64,000 bases of DNA from Pseudaeromonas sp038247115 (GTDB taxonomy: Bacteria; Pseudomonadota; Gammaproteobacteria; Enterobacterales; Aeromonadaceae): positions 1-64,000 of the forward strand of contig JBBRVG010000003.1 of assembly GCA_038247115.1 (NCBI GenBank), read 5' to 3'. Below the pieces are notes generated by a model. It was not told the DNA's origin. It did no database searches and saw only the letters and a list, made by a program, of their open reading frames with translations. Of the stretch, positions 36,322 to 44,991 are shown in pieces. Each line of letters begins with the position of its first letter. Position 1 is the stretch's first letter. The position numbers and the translations under genes were made by a program.

Positions 36322-36795
36322 TTAATGGCTCGCAGCTGCTTCTTGTTCCGCTTCCAGCTTGGACATATGAGCGGCAAACAAAGCGTCAAAGTTGACCGGA
36401 GCCAGATTCAGTTGCGGGAAAGAACCCTTGGTCACCAGAGCAGCTACAGCTTCACGAGCATAGGGGAACAGAATGTTCGGGCAATAGGAACCCAGGCAAT
36501 GGGCCAGTTGCGGAGCATCCAGATTGGCGGCAGTGAAAATACCGGCCTGCTTCACTTCACACAGGAAAGCCACATCATCACCCAGGCTGCAGGTAACGGT
36601 CAGGGTCAGACAAACTTCATAGATGTCTTCTGCCAGAACGGCCGTCTTGGTATCCATATCCAGCTTCACATCCGGCTGCCATTCTTTTTGGAAAATAGCC
36701 GGGGTGTTAGGCGCTTCGAAGGAAACATCCTTGATGTAGACGCGTTGGATATGAAATTCAGGTTGCTTTACTTCGTTGCTTGCTGCTTCAGCCAT
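36322..36795 (-). CDS. secB: Protein-export chaperone SecB
   Basis: Tetrameric cytoplasmic chaperone, 157 aa, that holds preproteins unfolded and passes them to SecA. Conserved blocks include FHIQRVYIKDVSFEAPNTP, the CLTLTV strand and HCLGSYCPNILFPYARE. It is a full-length homologue of E. coli SecB. gpsA follows 4 bp later. In E. coli grxC separates secB from yibN; here the gap is 50 bp and contains no grxC. Confidence 0.97.
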   Translation of the reverse strand: MAEAASNEVKQPEFHIQRVYIKDVSFEAPNTPAIFQKEWQPDVKLDMDTKTAVLAEDIYEVCLTLTVTCSLGDDVAFLCEVKQAGIFTAANLDAPQLAHCLGSYCPNILFPYAREAVAALVTKGSFPQLNLAPVNFDALFAAHMSKLEAEQEAAASH

Positions 36796-36845
36796 TGACT
36801 TAATCCTTGTGAAAAATGAGTTCTGGATACAGAGCTATGAAATCA

Positions 36846-37277
36846 TTAACGTTTTTTGGTTACTGGCAGGTTTTCGCCGCGCCAACTAGCCAGACCACCA
36901 CGCAACACAAACACCCGGGTAAAACCAGCTTTACTCAAGGCAGTCGCTGCAGCGGGTGCACGCATGCCGCTCTCGCACACCACAATAGTGGGGGCATCTT
37001 TATGCTTTTCAATCTGGGAGAGGTTATTTGCCTCGATCTGGGTGGTCAGAATGTTAACTGCGTCAACAATGTGCCCCTTGGCAAACTCGTCCTGAGTCCG
37101 GACATCGACAACGATGCCATTTTCCCGATTGATCAGCAGGGTCGCCTCACGATTACCAATCTGCTTGATAGGAGAAAGTAAGGCTCGCACCGAGGTGTAG
37201 ATCAGTGCCACAAACAAACCAAACCAAGCCGCGACCAGCATGGGGTTTCTGCCAACAAAATCGATATATTCTTGCAT
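36846..37277 (-). CDS. yibN: Membrane-anchored rhodanese-like protein (YibN family)
   Basis: A 143-aa protein with one N-terminal membrane helix (MLVAAWFGLFVALIYTSV) and a cytoplasmic rhodanese domain. Conserved blocks are IVVDVRTQDEFAKGHI and FVLRGGLASWRGENLPV. The active-site loop reads CESGMR and so keeps the catalytic Cys; my recollection is that E. coli YibN has an Asp there. That suggests a working sulfurtransferase. It lies upstream of secB in the same orientation. The substrate is unknown. Confidence 0.85.
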   Translation of the reverse strand: MQEYIDFVGRNPMLVAAWFGLFVALIYTSVRALLSPIKQIGNREATLLINRENGIVVDVRTQDEFAKGHIVDAVNILTTQIEANNLSQIEKHKDAPTIVVCESGMRAPAAATALSKAGFTRVFVLRGGLASWRGENLPVTKKR

Positions 37278-37499
37278 CTTGGGTCTAATCCACTCGCTAA
37301 AAATAAAACCCCGGCAGTATACATGGGGGGCGATAGAATAGCAGCCTCACCAAGGGTAAAGCTGGGATGCTGCTCGCAGCCTATTCATGTCAAGTCATCG
37401 CCTAGCAATGTGTGATCAGATGACTATTTCGGCAGATGTTGTAATATGACTGCCCAGAAGCTTTATCCATTTCTGTCACTTCAAGAGAGGACTCCCTCA

Positions 37500-39038
37500 A
37501 TGTCTATCGCCAAGAAGCCACTGGCACTGATCATCATGGATGGTTGGGGCTACAGCACCAAGAAAGAGTTCAATGCCGTCGCCGCCGCCAAGACCCCGAA
37601 TCTCGACGCCTTGTGTGCCACCTATGCCAACACCCTGATCTCTGCCTCTGGCATGGATGTCGGTTTGCCAGATGGCCAGATGGGCAACTCCGAAGTAGGT
37701 CATGTCAACATCGGTGCCGGTCGCGTGGTGTACCAGGAATTGACACGAGTCACCAAAGAGATCCGCGATGGTGATTTCTTCAATAATGAAGCCTTGTGTC
37801 GTGCCGTTGATGCCGCCACCAGCCAAGGTAAGGCTGTGCATATCATGGGCTTGTTGTCTGACGGTGGCGTTCATAGCCACGAAGACCATATTGCGGCCAT
37901 GGTTGAACTGGCGGCCAAGCGCGGTGCTGAAGAGATCTATCTGCATGCCTTCCTGGATGGCCGTGACGTGGCACCCCGTTGTGCCCAAGTCGCCATCGAG
38001 CGCTTCGACGCTCTGTTTGCCAAGCTGGGCAAGGGCCGTATCGCTTCTCTGGTGGGTCGCTACTACGCCATGGACCGTGACAACCGCTGGGAACGTGTTC
38101 AAGAAGCCTATGACCTGATCACCGAAGGCAAGAGCGAGTGCGCTAACTACGCCACTGGTAGTGCCGCTCTGGCTGCCGCCTATGAGCGCGGTGAGAACGA
38201 TGAATTCGTCAAGGCCAGCGTCATCGGTCAGGATGCTGCCACGTTGAACGATGGCGATGCGATGATCTTCATGAACTTCCGTGCTGACCGTGCCCGTGAA
38301 ATCACCCGTTCCTTTGTCGATGCCGACTTCTCTGGGTTTGTGCGTAACAAGCAGCCGAAACTGGCTGACTTCGTCATGCTGACCGAATATGCCGCCGACA
38401 TCAAAACATCCTGTGCCTATCCGCCAACAGCCCTGACCAATACACTCGGCGAATGGCTGTCCAAGCACGACAAGACACAACTGCGCATTTCTGAAACCGA
38501 GAAATACGCTCATGTGACCTTCTTCTTCAACGGCGGTGAAGAAACCAGCTTCCCGGGCGAAGATCGCGAACTGATCCAGAGCCCCAAAGTTGCAACCTAT
38601 GATCTGCAACCGGAAATGAGCTCCGGAGAAATGACTGACAAGCTGGTTGCTGCCATCAAGAGTGGCACCTATGACGTCATCATCTGTAACTATCCGAATG
38701 GCGACATGGTCGGCCACACCGGTATTTTTGATGCAGCCGTCAAGGCCTGTGAAGCGGTTGATACCGCGATTGGTCGTATCGTGGCAGCCCTGAAAGAAGT
38801 CGGTGGCGAATGTCTGATCACCGCCGACCATGGCAACGCCGAGCAAATGATGAACGAAGAGACAGGTCAAGCTCACACAGCCCATACCAGTCTGCCAGTT
38901 CCACTGATCTATGTTGGTCGTCAAGCCGAGGTCGTGGAAGGCGGCAAACTGTCGGATCTGGCGCCGACCATGCTGACACTGATGGGCATGGAAGTACCGC
39001 CGGAAATGACTGGCAAGCCCTTGATGATTCTGAAATAA
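37500..39038 (+). CDS. gpmI: Phosphoglycerate mutase, 2,3-bisphosphoglycerate-independent
   Basis: Interconverts 3- and 2-phosphoglycerate using two Mn2+, 512 aa. The alkaline-phosphatase-fold metal motifs are visible: IIMDGWGYS at the N terminus, MGNSEVGHVNIGAG with the phosphorylated Ser64, LDGRDVAPR, NFRADRARE, and LITADHGNAEQM near the C terminus with THTSLPVP-like HTAHTSLPVP. The start at 37500 follows AGAGGA. envC begins 8 bp downstream, as in E. coli. Confidence 0.97.
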   Translation: MSIAKKPLALIIMDGWGYSTKKEFNAVAAAKTPNLDALCATYANTLISASGMDVGLPDGQMGNSEVGHVNIGAGRVVYQELTRVTKEIRDGDFFNNEALCRAVDAATSQGKAVHIMGLLSDGGVHSHEDHIAAMVELAAKRGAEEIYLHAFLDGRDVAPRCAQVAIERFDALFAKLGKGRIASLVGRYYAMDRDNRWERVQEAYDLITEGKSECANYATGSAALAAAYERGENDEFVKASVIGQDAATLNDGDAMIFMNFRADRAREITRSFVDADFSGFVRNKQPKLADFVMLTEYAADIKTSCAYPPTALTNTLGEWLSKHDKTQLRISETEKYAHVTFFFNGGEETSFPGEDRELIQSPKVATYDLQPEMSSGEMTDKLVAAIKSGTYDVIICNYPNGDMVGHTGIFDAAVKACEAVDTAIGRIVAALKEVGGECLITADHGNAEQMMNEETGQAHTAHTSLPVPLIYVGRQAEVVEGGKLSDLAPTMLTLMGMEVPPEMTGKPLMILK

Positions 39039-39046
39039 TCCGCGCC

Positions 39047-40294
39047 ATGCGGGTAATGGATGATGTTATTAAGCTACTGACTCGCGTCGGCCTTCTGGCC
39101 GGCGCGTTGTTTTTGTCGCCGTCACTCCAGGCGGCCGATAATCCGGATCTGAACAAGGTCCGCGAACAGATCCAGAAAAAACAGCAAGAAATCAGCTCGC
39201 AAAAAAAAGACCTCGATCAGTTGCACCAGCAACTGCAAAAAGATGAGGCCGCAGTCACCGCATTAGCCAAGCGACTGCAGGGCTCACAAAACAAACTCAG
39301 GACCACCCGCAAACAACTCGAGGCGCTGGCCGCTCAAGGCCGCGAATTGACGGCGCAACTCAAGCGCCAGGAACGACTTCTCGCCGAACAACTCGACCAT
39401 GCCTACCGCATGGGCAATAGCGATTATCTCAAGCTACTACTGAATCAACAGGATCCGGTAGCAGTCGGCCGCGCCCTGGATTACTACGGCTATTTCAATC
39501 AGGCCCGTCTCGACGCCATAGCCGCGCTCAAGGAAACCCAGCTACGTCTAGCCCAGAATCGTCGGCAAACGACCCAAGCGAGCAACAAACTGACCTCGCT
39601 GGTTAAAGAGCAGCAGCAGGATCAGAGCAGCCTGCAACAAAAACAGCTGCAGCGCGAAAGTACAGTCAACGAAATCAAAAAGTCCCTGGTCGATGATCAG
39701 CAACAACTGGCCAAACTGCGCGCCGCCGAACAGCGTATGCAGCGCAAAATTGAAGAAGCTCGCAAACGCCTGATCGCCGAGCGTAAGCGCAAAAAAGCCG
39801 AAGCGGTTGCCCGCGCCCGCGCCAAGGCTCGGGAACAAGGGCGCTCCGAAGCCGCCGCCGAAGCGCAGGCGTCCGCCGTCATAGCCCAAGGGGATCACAA
39901 GGGGCTGGGCAAGGAGCGAGGTCATTTACCCTGGCCGTTACAAGGTCCGCAGATCCGCCGTTTTGGCGAACATCGTAGTGGTGAAGTGACCTGGAAAGGC
40001 ATTCTGATCGGTGGCAGTGAAGGCGCGCCGGTCAGCGCCATTGCCGCTGGCGATGTGGTGTTTGCCGATTGGCTGGAAGGCTTTGGTAACGTTCTGGTGA
40101 TTGACCATGGCAGCGGCTATCTCAGCCTATATGGTAATAATTCAGCGCTGCTCAAAGCCAGTGGCGATACGGTTCGCCGTGGTGAATCCGTGGCCCAGGT
40201 CGGCAACAGCGGTGGTCAACCCCAGACCGGACTCTACTTCGAAATTCGCTGGCAAGGCAAACCCGTCAATCCCACCACATGGCTGGGACGCTAA
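39047..40294 (+). CDS. envC: Murein hydrolase activator EnvC
   Basis: Periplasmic divisome protein, 415 aa, that activates amidases AmiA and AmiB with FtsEX. A signal peptide ends near LSPSLQA, then a long coiled coil rich in Gln, Lys and Glu (about 28-285) precedes a degenerate LytM domain. The LytM metal ligands are absent (WKGILIGG replaces the HxGxD type motif), as expected for an activator. The start could be 39047 or 39056; no Shine-Dalgarno is strong, which fits coupling to gpmI. Confidence 0.93.
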   Translation: MRVMDDVIKLLTRVGLLAGALFLSPSLQAADNPDLNKVREQIQKKQQEISSQKKDLDQLHQQLQKDEAAVTALAKRLQGSQNKLRTTRKQLEALAAQGRELTAQLKRQERLLAEQLDHAYRMGNSDYLKLLLNQQDPVAVGRALDYYGYFNQARLDAIAALKETQLRLAQNRRQTTQASNKLTSLVKEQQQDQSSLQQKQLQRESTVNEIKKSLVDDQQQLAKLRAAEQRMQRKIEEARKRLIAERKRKKAEAVARARAKAREQGRSEAAAEAQASAVIAQGDHKGLGKERGHLPWPLQGPQIRRFGEHRSGEVTWKGILIGGSEGAPVSAIAAGDVVFADWLEGFGNVLVIDHGSGYLSLYGNNSALLKASGDTVRRGESVAQVGNSGGQPQTGLYFEIRWQGKPVNPTTWLGR

Positions 40295-40542
40295 CGCGTC
40301 TGGAACTCGAGCTCGCCAAGCAACCACAGCGCCTCATCACGACTGCTGCCACACACATCGGCCATGGCCCGGAAGCCCAGGCAAACTGTTGGACGGCTGT
40401 TCATGCCGAATAAAAGGCACAGGTTCTCGCTATCAAGCTGGATACAGCGCACACCGGCCGGTTTGCCATCTGGCATTCCCGGAATGGCAGAACTGATACT
40501 GGGAGCTATACAGCAGGCCCCGCAATCGAGACGACACTGCAT
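40291..40542 (-). CDS. YkgJ/YeiW-like cysteine-cluster protein
   Basis: An 83-aa protein with a CxxxCGACC cluster at the N terminus (MQCRLDCGACC), then IPGMPDGKPAGVRC, two further cysteines and RPTVCLGF. It resembles E. coli YeiW and the wider YkgJ family (zinc or iron-chelating domain). The ATG at 40542 has AGAGG upstream; longer frames to 40572 or 40599 are possible. It is convergent with envC and overlaps its end by 4 bp. Function is unknown. Confidence 0.8.
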   Translation of the reverse strand: MQCRLDCGACCIAPSISSAIPGMPDGKPAGVRCIQLDSENLCLLFGMNSRPTVCLGFRAMADVCGSSRDEALWLLGELEFQTR

Positions 40543-40744
40543 GTCCAAACCTCTGATGAAAAGTGCGAGCATTCTAGTGTCAATCACAGTGTGAGTCACA
40601 AACTATTCCCGCAACACAGCAGTGAACCAACCGGAACAGCTCTGCCGTGTTAAACTTGAGTTACCCCATGGCGTGGGCTCACACAGCCCCTATCTGCCGC
40701 GCAGTTCAGACACCCGAGGTCGGATCCGCGGTCAAGGAGTCATC

Positions 40745-41137
40745 ATGCGATTGACGGTACACCACAGCGCCGATCTTCTGCCCTACTGGCTGGATAGCCT
40801 GAACAAACTACTGAGTGCTGATGCACTGAATCGAGACAAGTTGCTGCATGCGGGCCACTGGCATGTCGCTACCTTCAATGATCGGATCGTCGGCCTGGCG
40901 GTGACCAAGGATGAAGAGATCATCTACTTTGCGGTTCGCGACGCGACGCGGCGCCGTGGTGTCGGTCAATACCTGCTCAGTGAGACACTAAGCTGGATGC
41001 AGTCCCAAGGCTGTAGCCAAGCCATGCTCTCTACCCATGCCGCGCGGCCAGAAGAGCACCATGCGTTATCCGCCTTCCTGCTGCATAACGGCTTTACCCG
41101 GAATGGCGAACGCTACCTGCTCACCCTCAATCACTAG
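40745..41137 (+). CDS. panM: PanM/PanZ-like acetyltransferase
   Basis: A 130-aa GNAT-fold protein. The acetyl-CoA loop is RRRGVGQYLL, preceded by an acidic DEEIIYFAVRD strand; both match E. coli PanZ (PanM), which promotes self-cleavage of aspartate decarboxylase PanD and limits CoA synthesis. AAGGAG at 40733 precedes the ATG. It is monocistronic. General GNAT function cannot be excluded, but the similarity around the CoA loop favours PanM. Confidence 0.78.
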   Translation: MRLTVHHSADLLPYWLDSLNKLLSADALNRDKLLHAGHWHVATFNDRIVGLAVTKDEEIIYFAVRDATRRRGVGQYLLSETLSWMQSQGCSQAMLSTHAARPEEHHALSAFLLHNGFTRNGERYLLTLNH

Positions 41138-41299
41138 ATCTCGCCGCTGCCCCCAAGAGCTGGCGACCCGACCCATAATTACGCCACACACAACAGTGCG
41201 TGGCGCTTTTCCGCTAATCGAATAGCAAGAGCAAGCTCCAACAAGGAGCCCATGTCCTGAGTGACCTAACACCAGGATCCTGCAATTGATGCCACCTGC

Positions 41300-41333
41300 T
41301 TGTCATATTTCTGCCCAGTGGCTGCTATATACT
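41300..41333 (+). promoter_or_regulatory. Pho box and -10 of the LacI-type regulator gene
   Basis: TTGTCAT-ATTT-CTGCCCA (41300-41317) matches the Pho-box repeat CTGTCAT-N4-CTGTMAY at 10 of 14 positions (6/7 and 4/7). Exactly 10 bp later is TATACT (41328-41333), a good -10. This is the box-to-hexamer spacing of E. coli phoA. Expected start of transcription is near 41340. Confidence 0.55.
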
Positions 41334-41378
41334 GGCGTCGGCCCCTATCTGTCGACTGTAAAAGGAACCCCGTTCGCC

Positions 41379-42377
41379 ATGAGCCTGCCCTCTTCGCCAC
41401 TCGAGAAACGCTTTATCAGTGCCCTGCAGGTTGCACAGCTGGCAGGCGTATCCCGATCGGCAGTATCACGGACCTTCACCGCCGGAGCCAGCGTTTCACC
41501 ACGGACCCGGGCCAAGGTGCTGGCGGCGGCACAACAGCTGGGGTACCAGGTCAACCATCTAGCGCGCTGCCTGCACGATACCAGCCGCATCGTCAGTCTG
41601 ATCACCACCGACATTAGTACCCCCTTCCAGGCCAGCTTTCTCGATCAACTGACGCGGGCGCTGCAGCAGATCGACAAAGTGGCTATGGTCATCAATACCA
41701 AGGGCGATGCCCAGAGCGTGGCTGCAGCCTTATCACAAACCCTGAGCTTCCGCGCCGAAGCGTCGATCATCCTCTCCGGCCAACCGCAAAAGGAGCTGAT
41801 CGACAAGTGCCTGACCAATGGCCAGCGCGTTATCCTGGTCAACCGCAATTATGACCATCCCCACGCCGAGAATATCCGCATCGACAACGATGGCACCGCG
41901 CGAGCCGCGCTGGCGATCCTGCAGCGCCAGGGGTGCCAACGGGTTGCTGTGGTGGCCTCGGATGTTGGTTCAGTCGGACTGGAAGCCCGAGAGCGCGGCT
42001 TTGTTGCAGCAGCACAAGCGGCCGGACTGGAGGTGGAAGTGCTGCGCTACGGCGACACCTCCTATGCTTCCGGCGTCGCCATGGCGGCATCACTGCGCCA
42101 GATGCCGGATGGCGTGTTCTGCGTGACAGACCTACTGGCGTGCGGCTTTCTCGATGAAGTACGGCGACGCGGCGTGCGCGTGCCGGAAGAGATGGTGCTG
42201 ATCGGCTTTGACGACATAGAGCAGGCGCGCTGGCATGCCTATCAACTGACGACCTTTCGTCAACCCCAGCAGCAGATGGTGCAGCACATCATAGCCCGGC
42301 TAGAGGCCCCTTTCGGGGCCTTTGATAACGACTACACCTGTCCGCTCGAGACCGTTTGGCGAGGCACCACCCGTTAG
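41379..42377 (+). CDS. LacI/GalR-family transcriptional regulator
   Basis: A 332-aa repressor-type protein. The N-terminal helix-turn-helix and hinge (SALQVAQLAGVSRSAVSRTF, then RAKVLAAAQQLGYQVN) are intact, and a periplasmic-binding-protein-like ligand domain follows (SLITTDISTPF, VNRNYDHP, ASDVGSVGLEARERGF, IGFDDIEQA). Such domains usually bind sugars or sugar derivatives. I start at 41379; AGGAA is at 41363. It is convergent with the ABC/phosphatase operon (18-bp gap) and is its probable regulator. Its own promoter carries a Pho-box-like repeat. A GC-rich hairpin with a short T-run lies inside its 3' end (42305-42323). Confidence 0.88.
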   Translation: MSLPSSPLEKRFISALQVAQLAGVSRSAVSRTFTAGASVSPRTRAKVLAAAQQLGYQVNHLARCLHDTSRIVSLITTDISTPFQASFLDQLTRALQQIDKVAMVINTKGDAQSVAAALSQTLSFRAEASIILSGQPQKELIDKCLTNGQRVILVNRNYDHPHAENIRIDNDGTARAALAILQRQGCQRVAVVASDVGSVGLEARERGFVAAAQAAGLEVEVLRYGDTSYASGVAMAASLRQMPDGVFCVTDLLACGFLDEVRRRGVRVPEEMVLIGFDDIEQARWHAYQLTTFRQPQQQMVQHIIARLEAPFGAFDNDYTCPLETVWRGTTR

Positions 42378-42395
42378 ACACACAGTGGCTGGCGC

Positions 42396-43004
42396 TCAGG
42401 CCAAGCCCTCACGGGCGAGCAGCTCCAGCATGCGATTGGCCTTCTCGATCGCCTCGATCAGGCTCGGTTTGGGTGTTTCAAACCACTCATAAGGCTGCAA
42501 CTCACGCCGCTCGCGGATCTCGTCAATGGCGGCCTGCAGTGAGGGAAATCGCTCCGGCTGTTGTCGATGCAGATAGAGAGCCGCTATGGCCACCGAACGA
42601 CTACGACCCGCCCGGCAGTGGATCAGCACATGACCCCGCTCGCGGCTCGGATAGCTCGCCTTTTCTGGCAATTGCTGGCGAAAAGCGCCATCCAGCAGAT
42701 AGTAACCGGCCAGCGCCATGTGATGGGGATTACCCGGGCCATCCACCAACCCCATCTTGTAACAACGGATAGCGCCGTGACCACCGGCCAGCTTCTCGCC
42801 CTCCAGCGGCAAATAGGGATCGCACACATAGTTGATGTCGAGATTGACGGCACAGTTGACGACAGCCGTGATGCCGTGAGCTCGCAACAAAGCCAGATCG
42901 CGCGCGGCTTCATCACCCCCCAGATAGAGGTGTTGCCCTTCAGGGCCGATAGCGTCAGCGATGCGATGCAGGGGCGCGCGAGGGTATTCAGGAACCGAAC
43001 TCAT
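42396..43004 (-). CDS. Dual-specificity-type protein phosphatase-like hydrolase
   Basis: A 202-aa cysteine phosphatase. The signature HCxxxxxR is HCRAGRSR (Cys130, Arg136), with a likely general-acid Asp88 in VDGPGN and an N-terminal YLGGDEAARD block typical of DSP-fold proteins. There is no signal peptide. It is the last gene of the ABC operon, overlapping the IMPase-like gene by 4 bp. The substrate may be a small phosphate ester and not a protein, given the operon. Confidence 0.85.
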   Translation of the reverse strand: MSSVPEYPRAPLHRIADAIGPEGQHLYLGGDEAARDLALLRAHGITAVVNCAVNLDINYVCDPYLPLEGEKLAGGHGAIRCYKMGLVDGPGNPHHMALAGYYLLDGAFRQQLPEKASYPSRERGHVLIHCRAGRSRSVAIAALYLHRQQPERFPSLQAAIDEIRERRELQPYEWFETPKPSLIEAIEKANRMLELLAREGLA

Positions 43005-43837
43005 ACAGCTTTCCTTGTTAATTCAGGTTGTTCCAGGTTCAGGCCAGCAGCTGTGGCCATAACGTCGGCAAACAGAGGGACGGCAGCCAGCACAGGGCCT
43101 CCCAGTTGCCAGTCAGCATCGGCGGTGAACTCGTTGGCGATACCACCCGCTTCGCGTACCAGCAGCAAGCCGGCCAAACAGTCCCAGGGGTTCATGTGCA
43201 GCTCTATATAGCCATCGGTGCGACCGCAGGCGACATAAGCCAGAGCCAGAGCACCACAGGCCGAGCGGCGCACATTGCCACCGAGCGCCAGCAGCTCGGT
43301 GAGTGTCTTCAGATAAAGCTGAGTAGGCCGACGCGCATTCCAGCCCAGTTCCAGATTGGCGATGCTGAAATCGGCCGTTGATGCTACCCGGATCGGAACG
43401 CCGTTGCGTGTGGCCCCCCGCCCCTGACGCGCCACAAACAACTCATCGTGGATCGGATCATAGATGATGCCAAACCGGGTCTGGCGCTGGCTGACAAATG
43501 CCAGCACCACACAGAAGTGGGGAATGCCGCGGGCGAAGTTGGCGGTGCCATCGATGGGATCCATGACCCAGGTGTGCTCACCGATGCGACCACCTTGCTC
43601 CTCCCCCAGCAGAGCATCATCCGGGAACTGGCGCGCAATCGATTCCCGTAGCAATCGTTCGACGGCCAGATCAGTGGCCGTCAGGAAATCCTGCGGCCCC
43701 TTGTAGCCAATTTGTTCGGGCGTCATAGCCGTAAATGCCTGTCGGGCCAGTTGGCCCGCCTCGCGCACCATGGCGATACCGGCAGCCAGACGCACAGAAA
43801 GCGCCTCTTCATGATTGAATAATTCAGTTGGTTTCAT
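43001..43837 (-). CDS. Inositol-monophosphatase-family phosphatase
   Basis: A 278-aa Mg2+-dependent, lithium-sensitive-type phosphatase. Metal-binding motifs are GEEQGG (Glu79/80) and WVMDPIDGTANF (Asp93, Asp96), with the second signature NPWDCLAGLLLVREAGG. It is related to SuhB, CysQ and HisN-type enzymes; exact substrate cannot be read. Start is the ATG at 43837 (a TTG at 43846 is possible). It lies 43 bp after the binding-protein gene and overlaps the DSP gene by 4 bp. Confidence 0.9.
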   Translation of the reverse strand: MKPTELFNHEEALSVRLAAGIAMVREAGQLARQAFTAMTPEQIGYKGPQDFLTATDLAVERLLRESIARQFPDDALLGEEQGGRIGEHTWVMDPIDGTANFARGIPHFCVVLAFVSQRQTRFGIIYDPIHDELFVARQGRGATRNGVPIRVASTADFSIANLELGWNARRPTQLYLKTLTELLALGGNVRRSACGALALAYVACGRTDGYIELHMNPWDCLAGLLLVREAGGIANEFTADADWQLGGPVLAAVPLFADVMATAAGLNLEQPELTRKAV

Positions 43838-43880
43838 CAGGTACAACCGGCGCCAGCCATAACTGGCGCGCTCCTTTGGG

Positions 43881-44984
43881 TTAGCGGGTAAAATTCAGGC
43901 GCCACACATCAGACCAGCGTTGGCGGGCATCGAAATCCTGCAGTGCCGAGGTGGACTGGTATTGCAACACCTGACCCCACACCGAGTGGAGGCCTGATGC
44001 CTCTTTGGCATGCGGTGGAATCGCGCTGTTGCCGGAGACCTTGCCATCGACCGTCTGGTTGGATATCCCCTCTTCGGTCATCAGGTAGTGGATCAGCAGC
44101 CTGGCCGCATTCGGGCTCTTGGTCTTGGTCGAGATCAGACCAAAGGCCGGGGTCGACAGACCAACAAACGGCTGCATGCCGGTGCAGATGGCCATGCGCA
44201 ACTTACCCTTGGCGACATCCCGATATTTAGCGGTAGAAATCAGCCCCATAAACGGCTCCTTCTGCCCCGGAGCACCCACGGCTTCACTGGCTGATCCGTC
44301 CGAGTCAGTCGGCAAGGGACCATTCTTGGCAAATGCTTTGACCCAGGCTTCCGTGGCAGATCCCTGGGTGCGGTCGAACGGCTTACCATAATAAGCCTGG
44401 TAGGCAGTGGCCATCTGTTCATCATAGTGATGCTCAATCTGATTGAACCAATCCAGATAACTGGCCTTGGTGAGCGGATCCTGCAGTGTAACCTTGCGCT
44501 GCCATTTGGCATCGGTCAGTGCCCATATGTTGTCTACCGGACACTTGGCATAGGTCTCGCTGTTGTAGCTCCAGACCACGGGATCGCCATACACCACCAG
44601 CGGATCCCGGTTCGCCGCCGGGATCTGGGCCAGCAGATCGGGAGGCGTCCAGCTCGCGACTACCCCCAGCGGCATCATCTGTGCCAGCGCGGCAGTTGGA
44701 TCGCCGGTCAGCACCACATCACCCCGCACACTGTCGGCACGAAACTCACGGGTCATCTTCTCCAGCTGAGCGGCACCGTTGATCTTGATACCCTCGGCCT
44801 TGAGGCCGTACTTCTGGCTAAATGCGGCAGCCGTGTCGACGATTTTGCCCGACGGGGCATAAATCGTGATTGGAGCCTCCTGACGGGCGGCGGCGATCAG
44901 CACCTGCAGATCGAACGACTCGGCAGCAAGGCTCTGTTGTGCTGCCAGTGCGGCGGCCAGCAACACGGGGATACGGGATCTCAT
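43881..44984 (-). CDS. ABC transporter periplasmic substrate-binding protein
   Basis: A 367-aa solute-binding protein of the ferric-iron/phosphonate/sugar-phosphate (FbpA/AfuA-like) superfamily. The signal peptide is MRSRIPVLLAAALAAQQSLA. The mature protein starts with a cluster of bilobal-fold features (ITIYAPSGKIVDTAAAF, GDVVLTGDPTAALAQM, DPVVWSYNSETY, GKVSGNSAIP). AGGAG lies 10 bp before the ATG at 44984. It follows the ATPase gene by 7 bp. No conserved FbpA iron-ligand Tyr-Tyr pair is obvious to me, which argues mildly against iron. Ligand unassigned. Confidence 0.88.
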   Translation of the reverse strand: MRSRIPVLLAAALAAQQSLAAESFDLQVLIAAARQEAPITIYAPSGKIVDTAAAFSQKYGLKAEGIKINGAAQLEKMTREFRADSVRGDVVLTGDPTAALAQMMPLGVVASWTPPDLLAQIPAANRDPLVVYGDPVVWSYNSETYAKCPVDNIWALTDAKWQRKVTLQDPLTKASYLDWFNQIEHHYDEQMATAYQAYYGKPFDRTQGSATEAWVKAFAKNGPLPTDSDGSASEAVGAPGQKEPFMGLISTAKYRDVAKGKLRMAICTGMQPFVGLSTPAFGLISTKTKSPNAARLLIHYLMTEEGISNQTVDGKVSGNSAIPPHAKEASGLHSVWGQVLQYQSTSALQDFDARQRWSDVWRLNFTR

Positions 44985-44991
44985 TGTGGGT

